A stretch of 45,834 bases of DNA from a virus. Positions within the stretch are counted from its first letter, which is position 1; each line of letters begins with the position of its first letter. A model generated the notes under the pieces. That model searched no databases and was not told where the DNA came from. It was given only the letters and a program-made list of their open reading frames with translations. Location: positions 1 through 45,834 of IMG/VR virus record IMGVR_UViG_3300044470_000166. One strand, 5' to 3'. The position numbers and the translations under genes were made by a program. Below are positions 19,314 to 26,845 of this stretch, in pieces.

Positions 19314-20081
19314 TTATTTATTCTCATACACTATAGTAGCATCTTTTCCTGAATGGAGTCTCCATGTAGTACCATCAAATGATGGTATAAACCCATGTTC
19401 CCATAAATACAAAACAGATGAAAAATCATATTTATACTCAATATCTAAAAATGAAGAGACATAAGCCCACACCGAGTTCAGCATCGAGTCCCACATCGAG
19501 GCCCGCACCGAGTCCCGCATCGAGCCCCACACCGAGTCCCACATCGAGGCCCGCACCAAGTCCCACACCGAGTTCAGCATCGAGTCCCGCACCGAGTCCC
19601 ACACCGAGTTCAGCATCGAGTCCCACACCGAGGTCCGCACCGAGTCCCACACCGAGTTCAGCATCGAGTCCCACACCGAGTTCGGCACCGAGTTCCACAC
19701 TAAGCTCCATTCTCTTAATTTCATTTTTATTTTTTTAGTTACTTTTTTTGGTTTATTTTTCAAGGGATTCACTATTGGTTTTATTATTAGCTGAGGAATA
19801 ATAGTTTTAAAGTCTAAAGCTTCAACCCATGCTTGGGCTTTATCTATTATTTCTGGATCAATATCCGGTCTTTTACTAGGATTATCTTCTATAAATTTTT
19901 TAGTCAGAGGATTAAATTCAAAATAATTCCATTTATCCTGCTGTTTAGGAGGAATTTTAAAATGAGTTAAAATCCATGTATGTGAATCTACCTTTTCTTT
20001 CAAATTATTTTTTCGTATTTCCCAATCTGAATATAAAAAAGTATTAAAGCCATCATAACAGAAACTGAAAAAATTGCACAT
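19314..20081 (-). CDS. WDSV-repeat protein
   Basis: 255 residues. Residues about 126-209 consist of near-perfect repeats built on W-D-S-V-R/W and M-L-N-S units, flanked by ordinary sequence (N-terminal YDGFNTFLYSDWEIRK, C-terminal YLWEHGFIPSFDGTTWRLHSG). Such repeats are seen in some phage and bacterial proteins and probably form a regular solenoid. Function unknown. AAGGGG precedes the ATG. The repeat DNA is open in several frames, so the other long frames here are shadows. Confidence 0.75.
   Translation of the reverse strand: MCNFFSFCYDGFNTFLYSDWEIRKNNLKEKVDSHTWILTHFKIPPKQQDKWNYFEFNPLTKKFIEDNPSKRPDIDPEIIDKAQAWVEALDFKTIIPQLIIKPIVNPLKNKPKKVTKKIKMKLREWSLVWNSVPNSVWDSMLNSVWDSVRTSVWDSMLNSVWDSVRDSMLNSVWDLVRASMWDSVWGSMRDSVRASMWDSMLNSVWAYVSSFLDIEYKYDFSSVLYLWEHGFIPSFDGTTWRLHSGKDATIVYENK
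19471..19706 (-). repeat. tandem 15/30-bp coding repeats
   Basis: About 15 copies of a 15-bp unit related to TCCCACACCGAGTTC (plus strand), encoding the WDSV repeats. The copies are almost identical at DNA level, so recombination could change the number of units. Confidence 0.85.
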
Positions 20082-20128
20082 ATTGTACCCCTTGCTTATC
20101 AGAATATAGGCTCTTATAGAGCCTCTTT

Positions 20129-20464
20129 CTAAAGATTACTGCTTTCTTTCATCTCTGTCAATACTTTATCGGCTACCTTCTCTGAGTCCACATAGGCATC
20201 AACAGTACCATCACCATTGTCCAGAATAAGAGCATTTTCCTCAGTAGGTTTTTTTTCTTGCTCTTTTTTCATTGCCTCCTCATATTTCATCATAGCATTA
20301 ATGTAAGGACGTAAATTCAATAAGCATGAACCACATACAATGGCTTCTTTCTCTTCATCAGTCTGTGGGTTCTTATACAATCGAGGATAAGAAAACGCAT
20401 GACAATATGGACATTGAATCATATCACCACCTACAGTGGTTCTAGTTGTATTTTTTTTACTCAT
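20129..20464 (-). CDS. zinc-ribbon hypothetical protein
   Basis: Start at 20464 (MSKKNTTRTTVGG), overlapping the previous stop (ATGA). Two Cys pairs, CPYC and CGSC, form a zinc ribbon (residues 17-45), followed by a charged helix and a strand-like DNGDGTVDAYVD. A small hairpin (AGGCTC/GAGCCT, about 20104-20124) follows the gene. Function unknown. Confidence 0.7.
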   Translation of the reverse strand: MSKKNTTRTTVGGDMIQCPYCHAFSYPRLYKNPQTDEEKEAIVCGSCLLNLRPYINAMMKYEEAMKKEQEKKPTEENALILDNGDGTVDAYVDSEKVADKVLTEMKESSNL

Positions 20465-21000
20465 TCCCATTTCCCCTCATCACCTTTTTCAGCAATTAAA
20501 TCTAACCGTTCCTGCTCTCGTATAGCATCAATATTTACAATATTACCAGTACCACCATACTCCTTGGTTTCTCCTGTATTAGGATCAGTGTATACTGACC
20601 TTACTGAGGGAGCTTGTTCACCTTTAGTGATAGAGATGGTTTTAGATACAGGAATTGCTGCCATCTTAACGTCGCCTTGAAGATAGGTTCTGATGTTATT
20701 GATATGAGCCTCAACTTGATCTGGAGATTGCCAACCACCTTCGCCTAAGATAACCCTACCTTCATCATTGTAAACAGTATAACCATAAATGCCACTTTCA
20801 TCCTTGCTGGCTTTCACTTTACCAGATTCAAATAAACGCTTTAATATATTTACATTTTCAAATACATCTTGGGGAGAAGCAAACCTAAAATCCTCCAGTA
20901 AGATACGCTGAACAGTGTCATATTTATTTTCACTATCAGTCATATTAACAACTCTGAATCCCCATTTTCGTGTTTGCTGGTGCTGTGATACTACTACCAT
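20461..21000 (-). CDS. hypothetical protein, 179 aa
   Basis: Soluble protein with FRVVNMTD near the start, a GIYGYTVYNDEGRVILGEGGW segment (a strand pair with a turn), and a C-terminal helical part. The start codon directly follows the previous TAA (TAAATG). No family recognised. Confidence 0.65.
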   Translation of the reverse strand: MVVVSQHQQTRKWGFRVVNMTDSENKYDTVQRILLEDFRFASPQDVFENVNILKRLFESGKVKASKDESGIYGYTVYNDEGRVILGEGGWQSPDQVEAHINNIRTYLQGDVKMAAIPVSKTISITKGEQAPSVRSVYTDPNTGETKEYGGTGNIVNIDAIREQERLDLIAEKGDEGKWE

Positions 21001-21351
21001 TTATTCTACCTTCTTACCACAATTAGTGCCATCATCAAAAATAAAGAACTCTAGAAGTTTATCATATAAATAGGTACCAACATTCACAGCAATGCCCCTT
21101 TTATTTTGTTTAAGAATTAAATACTTTTCTTCTTGATCTTTAAGACGGACAATTCTTCCCACAAGATTATCTTCATAAGTAAAAGGTACATATTCAGATT
21201 CTGGTTTTATTCTCCAATCATAATTAGGATCAAAATTAGGATTAGAGGTATTCGTCCAAGGAAGATGATGATATCTTGAATATTGAATTGTTTTGCCCTC
21301 ACCATACGCTTTAATAATTGAAGCCAACATAAGTGCAGCCTCTCTAGTCAT
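21001..21351 (-). CDS. phage-type hypothetical protein with WRIKPE motif
   Basis: 116 residues: a helical start (ASIIKAYGEGKTIQYSRYHHL), then DPNYDWRIKPESEYVPFTYED and a strand-rich end. The combination K-A-Y-x-EGK-x-IQ and YDWRIKPE is typical of a common small phage protein of unknown role. It overlaps the upstream gene by 8 nt. Confidence 0.7.
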   Translation of the reverse strand: MTREAALMLASIIKAYGEGKTIQYSRYHHLPWTNTSNPNFDPNYDWRIKPESEYVPFTYEDNLVGRIVRLKDQEEKYLILKQNKRGIAVNVGTYLYDKLLEFFIFDDGTNCGKKVE

Positions 21352-21664
21352 TTGTAGCCTCCCATGCTTCTATACTTTTCACTACTTCACCAGCATATTT
21401 TTTTCTTCCCTCTATTGTATGACAAATTACCCATTCTATATAAGAGCCATCAATACAAGGATATAAAGGGCAGTCTATCTCATTATCTTCAGTGAAATAA
21501 TGGACTTTACATTTAGGAAAAACTTCGCATAAAGCACAATAATACACAGTATGTAACTTATCAAGCATCTCTTTAGGAACTTGAGTTTTATCCTCAAGTT
21601 CAGGGTTATCTCGTAAGTATCTCCACATCTCTAAAGAGATGTCTTTGGCTTCAAGTTTAGTCAA
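21344..21664 (-). CDS. Cys-rich hypothetical protein
   Basis: 106 residues with five Cys (CALC, a Cys in FPKCKVHY, and two in CPLYPC), so a metal site or Fe-S-like cluster is possible. It overlaps both neighbours (ATGA at its start). Confidence 0.65.
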   Translation of the reverse strand: MTKLEAKDISLEMWRYLRDNPELEDKTQVPKEMLDKLHTVYYCALCEVFPKCKVHYFTEDNEIDCPLYPCIDGSYIEWVICHTIEGRKKYAGEVVKSIEAWEATND

Positions 21665-22089
21665 TCTTTCCTCCTGTGCTCATCACATGTAGTAGATAAC
21701 CATCCATGAATATCTTTTAGTTCTCCTGCTTTACCGCATACTTCGCAAGTACGTTCAGAAACATGCTCTGCCATATGAATAGCACCAGCAATATACTCAT
21801 CATCATAGTTGGTATAAAATCGTAAAGTTCCAAACTTCTCTTTTACTTGTACAGCCTGACAATTAACATGAGGCTCTTCCTTTCCTTCTTTTTTATTTGT
21901 ATAGTCAATACTATTATTAAGGTTCCATATATGATTTTTTATTACACTGCACAAATCATGAATAATCTGATACCAGCCATCTCCACAGGCAAAGCCCCAG
22001 CACATACAGGTTTCTTGCATACTCATGTTACGTTGAGCAAATATTTCTGGAAATTCTTCACAGAGTTTAGCATCCAGTTCGTTGTTCAT
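21661..22089 (-). CDS. conserved phage-type zinc-binding protein
   Basis: About 142 residues from ATG 22089 (MNNELDAKLCEEFPEIF), 8 nt after GGAG. Features are CMCWGFACGDGWYQII, VQVKEKFGTLRFYTNY, TCEVCGKAGE and a final CDEHRRK. I know this order (GDGW..., VKEKFGTLRFY, CE-x-CG) from a widespread phage protein without known function. The last Cys/His set probably binds zinc. Confidence 0.8.
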   Translation of the reverse strand: MNNELDAKLCEEFPEIFAQRNMSMQETCMCWGFACGDGWYQIIHDLCSVIKNHIWNLNNSIDYTNKKEGKEEPHVNCQAVQVKEKFGTLRFYTNYDDEYIAGAIHMAEHVSERTCEVCGKAGELKDIHGWLSTTCDEHRRKD

Positions 22090-22198
22090 GTGCATCACTC
22101 CTTTCTAGCAAAGTCTCTAAAGCCCTATCAATATCCTCGATCCTGTACTTCTCATACTTCTGATATTTGGTTCGCCAATAGCATACATCACACTTCAT
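22067..22198 (-). CDS. small hypothetical protein, 43 aa
   Basis: MKCDVCYWRTKYQKYEKYR... with one CDVC pair, then a charged helix. It overlaps the start of the next gene by 23 nt. Supported by its position in a gap of the operon and by a neat ATG/stop arrangement. Confidence 0.5.
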   Translation of the reverse strand: MKCDVCYWRTKYQKYEKYRIEDIDRALETLLERSDAHEQRTGC

Positions 22199-22211
22199 AA
22201 GTATATCACAA

Positions 22212-22424
22212 TTACAATTTCTTTTCACTGAATTTTCCTAGCTTCTTTTCCTTAGTACAATCTAAACAAATACCTACTGAGGCATAAGATTTATTAGTAG
22301 GAATCGAAGCATAATCAGATTTACTCCATTCATGCCCTCCTGTCATTTGTCCACAGAGAGGGCATGGAAGCCAAAAGTATCCACCTAACATAGCTCTAAA
22401 ATGATTCCATAATCTATATTTCAT
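22212..22424 (-). CDS. small zinc-ribbon phage protein
   Basis: 70 residues with FRAMLGGYFWLPCPLCGQMTGGHEW and GICLDC. The F-W-L-PCPxCG...GGHEW pattern with a second Cys pair is common in phage genomes, and a four-Cys zinc site is likely. It overlaps the upstream gene by 4 nt (ATGA). Confidence 0.75.
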   Translation of the reverse strand: MKYRLWNHFRAMLGGYFWLPCPLCGQMTGGHEWSKSDYASIPTNKSYASVGICLDCTKEKKLGKFSEKKL

Positions 22425-22786
22425 TTTACCTTCTCTAAACGAATCACCTGTAACCCATCCGCTTCATAAGGTATCAATGAAACTTTATCTCCAAATTCCT
22501 CTTCGTAGATATATCCAACATTTCCTATATATAAAAACTTAGTAGCATTACCTTTCTGTGTCAATACAAAGGGGTAAGCAACAATCCCTAAATAGGCATC
22601 GTTCATCATTATCACTTCGGACCTACCAAACAAAACAAAGGAATAAATAGAGTGAGAAGGAGGAATAATTTTATATAGTCCTTGGACTACATCAGTGCTA
22701 ATGGGATTAAATATATCCTTCTGAGCACTAAGAACTGTGCTTAGACATAGAAGCAACATTATAATAAATATCCTCATCTTTCTCAT
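22421..22786 (-). CDS. secreted/periplasmic hypothetical protein
   Basis: 121 residues with a clear signal peptide: basic MRKMR, then the hydrophobic core IFIIMLLLCLSTVL, then a likely cleavage after SAQ. The mature part is strand-rich (SFVLFGRSEVIMMND, VGYIYEEEFGDKVSLI). It overlaps the kinase gene by 59 nt. Role unknown; a cell-envelope or superinfection function is possible. Confidence 0.7.
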   Translation of the reverse strand: MRKMRIFIIMLLLCLSTVLSAQKDIFNPISTDVVQGLYKIIPPSHSIYSFVLFGRSEVIMMNDAYLGIVAYPFVLTQKGNATKFLYIGNVGYIYEEEFGDKVSLIPYEADGLQVIRLEKVK

Positions 22787-23339
22787 AGTGCTCCCCTTTT
22801 AGCTCCTTACAATAAGCTACTACCTTTTCAATTCGTTTGTCAAGGTGTCCAGTAATATACTTATATTTATCATATGCCCAATCAGGAAGAAGATGATTCA
22901 TTATTGTTACTATTTCTTGTCTTTGTGCTTCATCCACTGTTCGTGTACCATCAGCTACAATAGGGAATTCGGGAATAAGAACAAAGGTCAAGTCTATATG
23001 CTTCATAAACTCATGAGACATATCAAACATAAAATATTCAGCCTCTTTAGACATATTACTGTTACCTCTTTTTTTGTGATAAAAATAATAGGCTAAATTA
23101 TCTATTACTGATCTATCAAATATAGCATCTTCATATTGATTTACATGATAGAGCTGTAGCGCCAATGTAGCAAGCTGCACTTCACTATTAGCAGTATCAA
23201 ACCCTATATCATATACCTGTTTTAAATATCGAGTAGGAGAGTCAAATATATGATAGCTCTTAAGATAAGAAGTTTTGATAAGTTCTTTTATCAGTGTTGT
23301 TTTACCACAGCACTGTGCAGAGGAAAAAGCTATTTTCAT
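22728..23339 (-). CDS. P-loop nucleotide/dNMP kinase-like protein
   Basis: 203 residues. The N-terminal MKIAFSSAQCCGKTTLIKEL is a Walker A motif with Ser in place of the first Gly. FDRSVIDNLAYYFYH resembles the DR-x-x-x-D-x-x-AY segment of AAA_28/NadR- and thymidylate-kinase-like enzymes, and DLTFVLIPEFPIVADGTR resembles their lid region. It likely transfers phosphate from ATP to a small substrate such as a nucleotide. Confidence 0.75.
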   Translation of the reverse strand: MKIAFSSAQCCGKTTLIKELIKTSYLKSYHIFDSPTRYLKQVYDIGFDTANSEVQLATLALQLYHVNQYEDAIFDRSVIDNLAYYFYHKKRGNSNMSKEAEYFMFDMSHEFMKHIDLTFVLIPEFPIVADGTRTVDEAQRQEIVTIMNHLLPDWAYDKYKYITGHLDKRIEKVVAYCKELKGEHYEKDEDIYYNVASMSKHSS

Positions 23340-23906
23340 TTATTCCCTATTCTCCTTCTTTACCTTTTGGACAAACTTATTAAATTTCTTCTCAATAGTT
23401 TTATCAAGCTCCAATTCTTTTACTAATTTACAGCCCCAATATCCAGAGTTATTAGCATTTTCTGGCTGATACCGAGTTTCAGTTCTTTCTTCTTGAAATC
23501 CTTCATAAACTTCTAGTTTATTAGTATCAAGATTTATTATATATGCCCACTCACAAAAAAGTGAATTTTGAAGGAATTTACTACTATCAATCATAAATCC
23601 TACTTTAGCACTAGCATTTAAATCTCCCTGGGCTTCACGTAATACACAATACCAATCTTCAGGAGACTTATTACTAACAGTGTCATTATAGTATTCAGCA
23701 CATTGTAGAAATTGCTCCGTAGTAGGCTTATCACTACCCCTAACCATAGTAATTACATTGAAATCATTGTTCATTTCCTCTATGGTTTTGGACTTAATAT
23801 ATTTTATTATATCTAAACCCAAATCATCAGGAAATGAATCAAAATTATTGTAGGTAATCTTATCCATTCCATCTTTGTAAAATCCGTAAGCTCCTCTAGT
23901 ACCCAT
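23340..23906 (-). CDS. conserved MGTRGAYGF-type hypothetical protein
   Basis: 188 residues beginning MGTRGAYGFYKDGMDKITYN then NFDSFPDDLG. This N-terminus is characteristic of a broadly distributed phage and bacterial protein without known function. It continues to EWAYIINLDTNKLEVYEGF and a charged tail. It is adjacent to the kinase gene with no gap. Confidence 0.8.
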   Translation of the reverse strand: MGTRGAYGFYKDGMDKITYNNFDSFPDDLGLDIIKYIKSKTIEEMNNDFNVITMVRGSDKPTTEQFLQCAEYYNDTVSNKSPEDWYCVLREAQGDLNASAKVGFMIDSSKFLQNSLFCEWAYIINLDTNKLEVYEGFQEERTETRYQPENANNSGYWGCKLVKELELDKTIEKKFNKFVQKVKKENRE

Positions 23907-23916
23907 ATATGTCTCC

Positions 23917-24061
23917 TTATTTTTTCGTTTCTATCAATTCTGGATTCTCGTGGATATTGCCGATGACTTCGACGATACCGGGCTTAAAACTCCCTATCAA
24001 CATAGTGACCTTTTACTTTATCTGAATAATAAAGCCATGCTCTAAATTTTATTTCATGCAT
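23917..24061 (-). pseudogene. YopX-like gene remnant with internal deletion
   Basis: From ATG 24061 the frame starts MHEIKFRAWLYYSD, the usual YopX N-terminus (xEIKFRAWD), and stops after 25 codons. In another frame MLIGSFKPGIVEVIGNIHENPEL follows, matching the usual YopX C-terminus (EVIGNIYENPEL), to a TAA at 23917. The middle of the family is missing. The second part has its own ATG and could still be translated. Confidence 0.65.
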
Positions 24062-24426
24062 GATTCAATATTTTCCATTTCTTCATATGTTTGACGTAAT
24101 TGACGAAATATGTTTTTTAGATCAGTAGTCATATCAGGATATAGTAGTTTACTTTTATATATTTCATGGGCTAAATAGTTCATAGCATCCTGTAGCTCCT
24201 CTTTCGCATGTTGTAACGTAGGGGAATTCATGGAATTTACAAAGGTGGATTGAAAGGATAAATCTCCATATTTTTTTAATCCTTCTTCTCTTTTCTTTTG
24301 TAAAATTTGTAATAACTGTGCTACGTTCTGTTGACCAAGAATATCTACTATAACATCATTTATTATTTGTTCATAGTAGGTATTATAATCCTGAGGTAGT
24401 TCTGACATAATCTTTTTATAGTCCAT
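24049..24426 (-). CDS. hypothetical helical protein
   Basis: 125 residues, helical. The segment KKREEGLKKYGDLSFQ...HAKEELQDAMNYLAHEI resembles small phage proteins with an EELxDAxNYL helix as in MazG-like folds, but metal-binding residues are not complete. The start abuts the upstream stop (one-base overlap). Confidence 0.65.
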   Translation of the reverse strand: MDYKKIMSELPQDYNTYYEQIINDVIVDILGQQNVAQLLQILQKKREEGLKKYGDLSFQSTFVNSMNSPTLQHAKEELQDAMNYLAHEIYKSKLLYPDMTTDLKNIFRQLRQTYEEMENIESCMK

Positions 24427-24842
24427 TAGTCTAACTCCTTTTTTATTTTGTTGTATGCATCAAAAAATTCATCTTGAGTTATCTCTGTCCAATGATCGAT
24501 TTTTTTATCATATTGGTATACCATTTCAAATTCTTTTTTAAAATAAATCTCACAATTATTACTTGAAATATGGAGAATAGTATACATCATGGTTATACTA
24601 TCTCTTTCCAAATTTTCTTCCTTCATTAAGAGTATTTTTTTGTACTCCCACCAACAATCAGGACTACCCCCATAGGAATTTAGATACTTGTAGCACTTGC
24701 CAATCAAAGCCTCATAGTCATTAATTTTATATTTACTCTCTAGTTCTTCTTGGAGCTTGCTCTGCTTTTCACGAAGAGTATGTATTTTTTTATCAATATT
24801 ATCTATTACAGTTTCTAGCTCAGGTCTAGACAGGGTTTTCAT
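24426..24842 (-). CDS. hypothetical coiled-coil protein
   Basis: 138 residues from ATG 24842 (MKTLSRPELETVID), 8 nt after AGGAG. Residues 10-40 form a coiled coil (KIHTLREKQSKLQEELESKY). The rest is mixed strand/helix with WWEYKK. No family recognised. Confidence 0.65.
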   Translation of the reverse strand: MKTLSRPELETVIDNIDKKIHTLREKQSKLQEELESKYKINDYEALIGKCYKYLNSYGGSPDCWWEYKKILLMKEENLERDSITMMYTILHISSNNCEIYFKKEFEMVYQYDKKIDHWTEITQDEFFDAYNKIKKELD

Positions 24843-25065
24843 TTTCACTACTCCTATTTATTTGCATTTTCTCGTTCTTGTCATATTGCTTCTTAATCCA
24901 TTTCATTAGGGTAATGGCCTTCTCGTGAGCATTGAATGTGCCATTATCAATATCTGCTACGGGTACCTCAAATAGAAATTCATTATCGGTTTCATAAAAC
25001 ATAATACCAAATCGAATAAACCTAAAGTGAGCATTCTGATCCTTAATCAAATCAATAAACTTCAT
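24826..25065 (-). CDS. conserved small phage protein
   Basis: 79 residues with LIKDQNAHFRFIRFGIMFYETDN then FLFEVPVADIDNGTFNAHEKAITLMKWIKKQ. The AHF-x-F-x-R-x-G, VPVxDxxxGTF and MxWIxK order is a recurrent phage hypothetical protein. Function unknown. It overlaps both neighbours by a few bases. Confidence 0.75.
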   Translation of the reverse strand: MKFIDLIKDQNAHFRFIRFGIMFYETDNEFLFEVPVADIDNGTFNAHEKAITLMKWIKKQYDKNEKMQINRSSENENPV

Positions 25066-25625
25066 TGTGCCTCCCTGGCCCTCTCTAATAGGCTATTATA
25101 CTCATTGGGTACTACCCCCCACATTAATGTAGCCAAGGTAGTGCCTTCCTCTATCACCGTCTTATACTCTACATTCAATATACCACAGAATGGATTGAAA
25201 TTCAAGGTCAAGTGCATACCAGCATTAAAGAGCCTGTCCTGCTGAAGATAGTGATACACAGGCTCTTGCCATCTAAAAGGAAGGGAACCAATGAACTCTA
25301 CCTTATAGGCCCCTGGTTCCAAGTTATACATAGATTCACCTGTAGGAAAAGTAAATTTATTTACTGTGCCTAATATATTAGCATTAAGCATAGCTTTAGC
25401 AAATATTATTGCTGGTCCCATTCGAATATATCGCTGAACCTTTAAATCAAATCCTGTATACTCTAACACTATAGTCTCCTTTTTATGCGCCATCTTCAAT
25501 AGGGCCTCAGTATATTTTTCATTCTCCTCAGGAGTAAAGGAACGAGCTGAACTCATGTTAAGAACAATATCTTTTAATTCTGCATACTTTGTATCTAAAA
25601 AAGGGTCCTGATCTCCCATTGGCAT
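25062..25625 (-). CDS. hypothetical protein, 187 aa
   Basis: Soluble protein with a charged helical start (FTPEENEKYTEALLKMAHKKE) and strand-rich middle and end (RYIRMGPAIIFAKAM, YKVEFIGSLPFRW, LTLNFNPFCGILNVEY). No family recognised. Overlaps the next gene by 4 nt. Confidence 0.65.
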   Translation of the reverse strand: MPMGDQDPFLDTKYAELKDIVLNMSSARSFTPEENEKYTEALLKMAHKKETIVLEYTGFDLKVQRYIRMGPAIIFAKAMLNANILGTVNKFTFPTGESMYNLEPGAYKVEFIGSLPFRWQEPVYHYLQQDRLFNAGMHLTLNFNPFCGILNVEYKTVIEEGTTLATLMWGVVPNEYNSLLERAREAQ

Positions 25626-25808
25626 TTACCGCCTCTTCTCTAATATTTCAATTTCAAAAGGGTCTAAATCCTTCCATCGAACATCGTTACGTTGTAGACT
25701 TATCACAATATTTCCTTTCTTTGCTAAATACTTAGATAATTTCATGGCTAAAGTAGTTTTCCCTGCTCCATCTTCACCAGTAATAGTAATAGTAAGTTTA
25801 CGATTCAT
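25626..25808 (-). CDS. small P-loop ATPase-like protein
   Basis: 60 residues from ATG 25808 (MNRKLTITITGEDGAGKTT), after AAGGGG. GEDGAGKT is a perfect Walker A and the following helix LAMKLSKYLAKKGNIVIS fits an AAA/kinase fold. Only the first strand-loop-helix and one more strand are present, so it cannot be a full ATPase on its own. An open frame extends upstream to about 25979 but has no good start. It may bind nucleotide or partner with another subunit. Confidence 0.6.
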   Translation of the reverse strand: MNRKLTITITGEDGAGKTTLAMKLSKYLAKKGNIVISLQRNDVRWKDLDPFEIEILEKRR

Positions 25809-25921
25809 GGTAATCCCCTTTACTGTTAAGTTCCTTGCACTTTCTCCTAATATGTTCAATATGTTCTCTAATTTTTTACTATCCTCTTCAAGCTGTTTTT
25901 CAGTATCTGGCCCTAAAGCTT

Positions 25922-26281
25922 TTACTCCTCCAGCTTCTTTTGCGACGCTGCTCGTATCTTTTTTTCCGATATCTGCCAAATTATATCTCCTTTGCCATCG
26001 TGGGCATCCCCTACCAATCTAACAAATAAATCAGAGGGTGTCAAGTGGGTAGAGAACTTGGCTACTTTACCCCCGGATACAAAATCATCCCCTTCATAGT
26101 CAATATGCAACGTGCCTATAAAAGGTATTTGTATATCATTACCTTCAAGTAGTGATTCCACTTGCCGTAAAAATGCAGACTCTAATATATTTCTAACAGT
26201 TAATGGCTTATATGTTGAAATGGCTGAAATTTCATTCATCAGTGAGACTTCATATTCATTGATCTTTAGGTTGCTACTCAT
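25922..26281 (-). CDS. hypothetical protein, possibly HU-like
   Basis: 119 residues. The stretch VRNILESAFLRQVESLLEGNDIQIPFIGTLHIDYE loosely follows the helix-turn then IPxxGTL hairpin of HU/IHF DNA-binding proteins, followed by a basic end (SEKKIRAASQKK). The DNA-binding arm is not clear. Low-confidence family guess. Overlaps the zinc-ribbon gene by 8 nt. Confidence 0.6.
   Translation of the reverse strand: MSSNLKINEYEVSLMNEISAISTYKPLTVRNILESAFLRQVESLLEGNDIQIPFIGTLHIDYEGDDFVSGGKVAKFSTHLTPSDLFVRLVGDAHDGKGDIIWQISEKKIRAASQKKLEE
26016..26044 (-). promoter_or_regulatory. candidate internal sigma70-like promoter
   Basis: TTGACA (26039-26044), 17-nt spacer, TAGATT (26016-26021), inside the 25922-26281 gene. 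It could boost the small P-loop gene and those after it. A chance match is possible. Confidence 0.35.
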
Positions 26282-26609
26282 TAAAACTCCTTAATACCAT
26301 CTGTATTATTTCTTCTTCTGGAAACTCTTGCCATGTCATAAGATTAATTCTAATTCTCTTTGTTTCTTCATATGATGGAAATGCTATTTGTTTTATTAAA
26401 GGAACTGTTATTCCATCTACTGATGCTCCTATATCATGATAAATATCATATTTTTCTAACTTATTAAAAATTCTCTGAAACTTACTAAGTCTCTCTTCTT
26501 GTTCTTTATTCATTTTCTCTCTCCTATTTTCTTTCTCCACACATTCAGAACAAATTTGTGTTATTTCACCATATCCTCTAAAGAAAATACCACATCTTAT
26601 ACATACCAT
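26274..26609 (-). CDS. zinc-ribbon hypothetical protein
   Basis: 111 residues. The N-terminal CIRCG and CSEC form a four-Cys zinc ribbon (residues 3-23). A Lys/Glu-rich helix and a mixed domain (IKQIAFPSYEETKRIRINLMTW) follow. No further identification. Confidence 0.65.
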   Translation of the reverse strand: MVCIRCGIFFRGYGEITQICSECVEKENRREKMNKEQEERLSKFQRIFNKLEKYDIYHDIGASVDGITVPLIKQIAFPSYEETKRIRINLMTWQEFPEEEIIQMVLRSFNE

Positions 26610-26611
26610 TA

Positions 26612-26845
26612 CTATATCTCAATCGTTATTATTGACATTAAAAACTTTATAGTGCTGTCTTTCATTCTTTCAGATAAATCTCCTTGTTTAACTAATCTTC
26701 CAACCCACGCTTCTACATCATTCTTTATTTTTATTTTGATACCTGGTGTATAAAGAGTTCTACAGTAAACTTCTTTTAGATGCTTTTCCAATTGAATAAA
26801 AGTGTATTCCTGATGCTCAGGAAAAAGTCTTGATTCTAATTTCAT
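26612..26845 (-). CDS. hypothetical protein, 77 aa
   Basis: Small mixed protein (FIQLEKHLKEVYCR, IKIKNDVEAWVGRLVKQGDL, IKFLMSIITIEI). Its ATG overlaps the stop of the large membrane protein gene by 4 nt. Function unknown. Confidence 0.6.
   Translation of the reverse strand: MKLESRLFPEHQEYTFIQLEKHLKEVYCRTLYTPGIKIKIKNDVEAWVGRLVKQGDLSERMKDSTIKFLMSIITIEI

Noticed and set aside
19418-19738. Long Pro/Ser-rich frame on the plus strand across the repeat array
   Set aside because: It is created by the 15-bp repeats of the WDSV gene on the other strand; no start signal and extreme composition.
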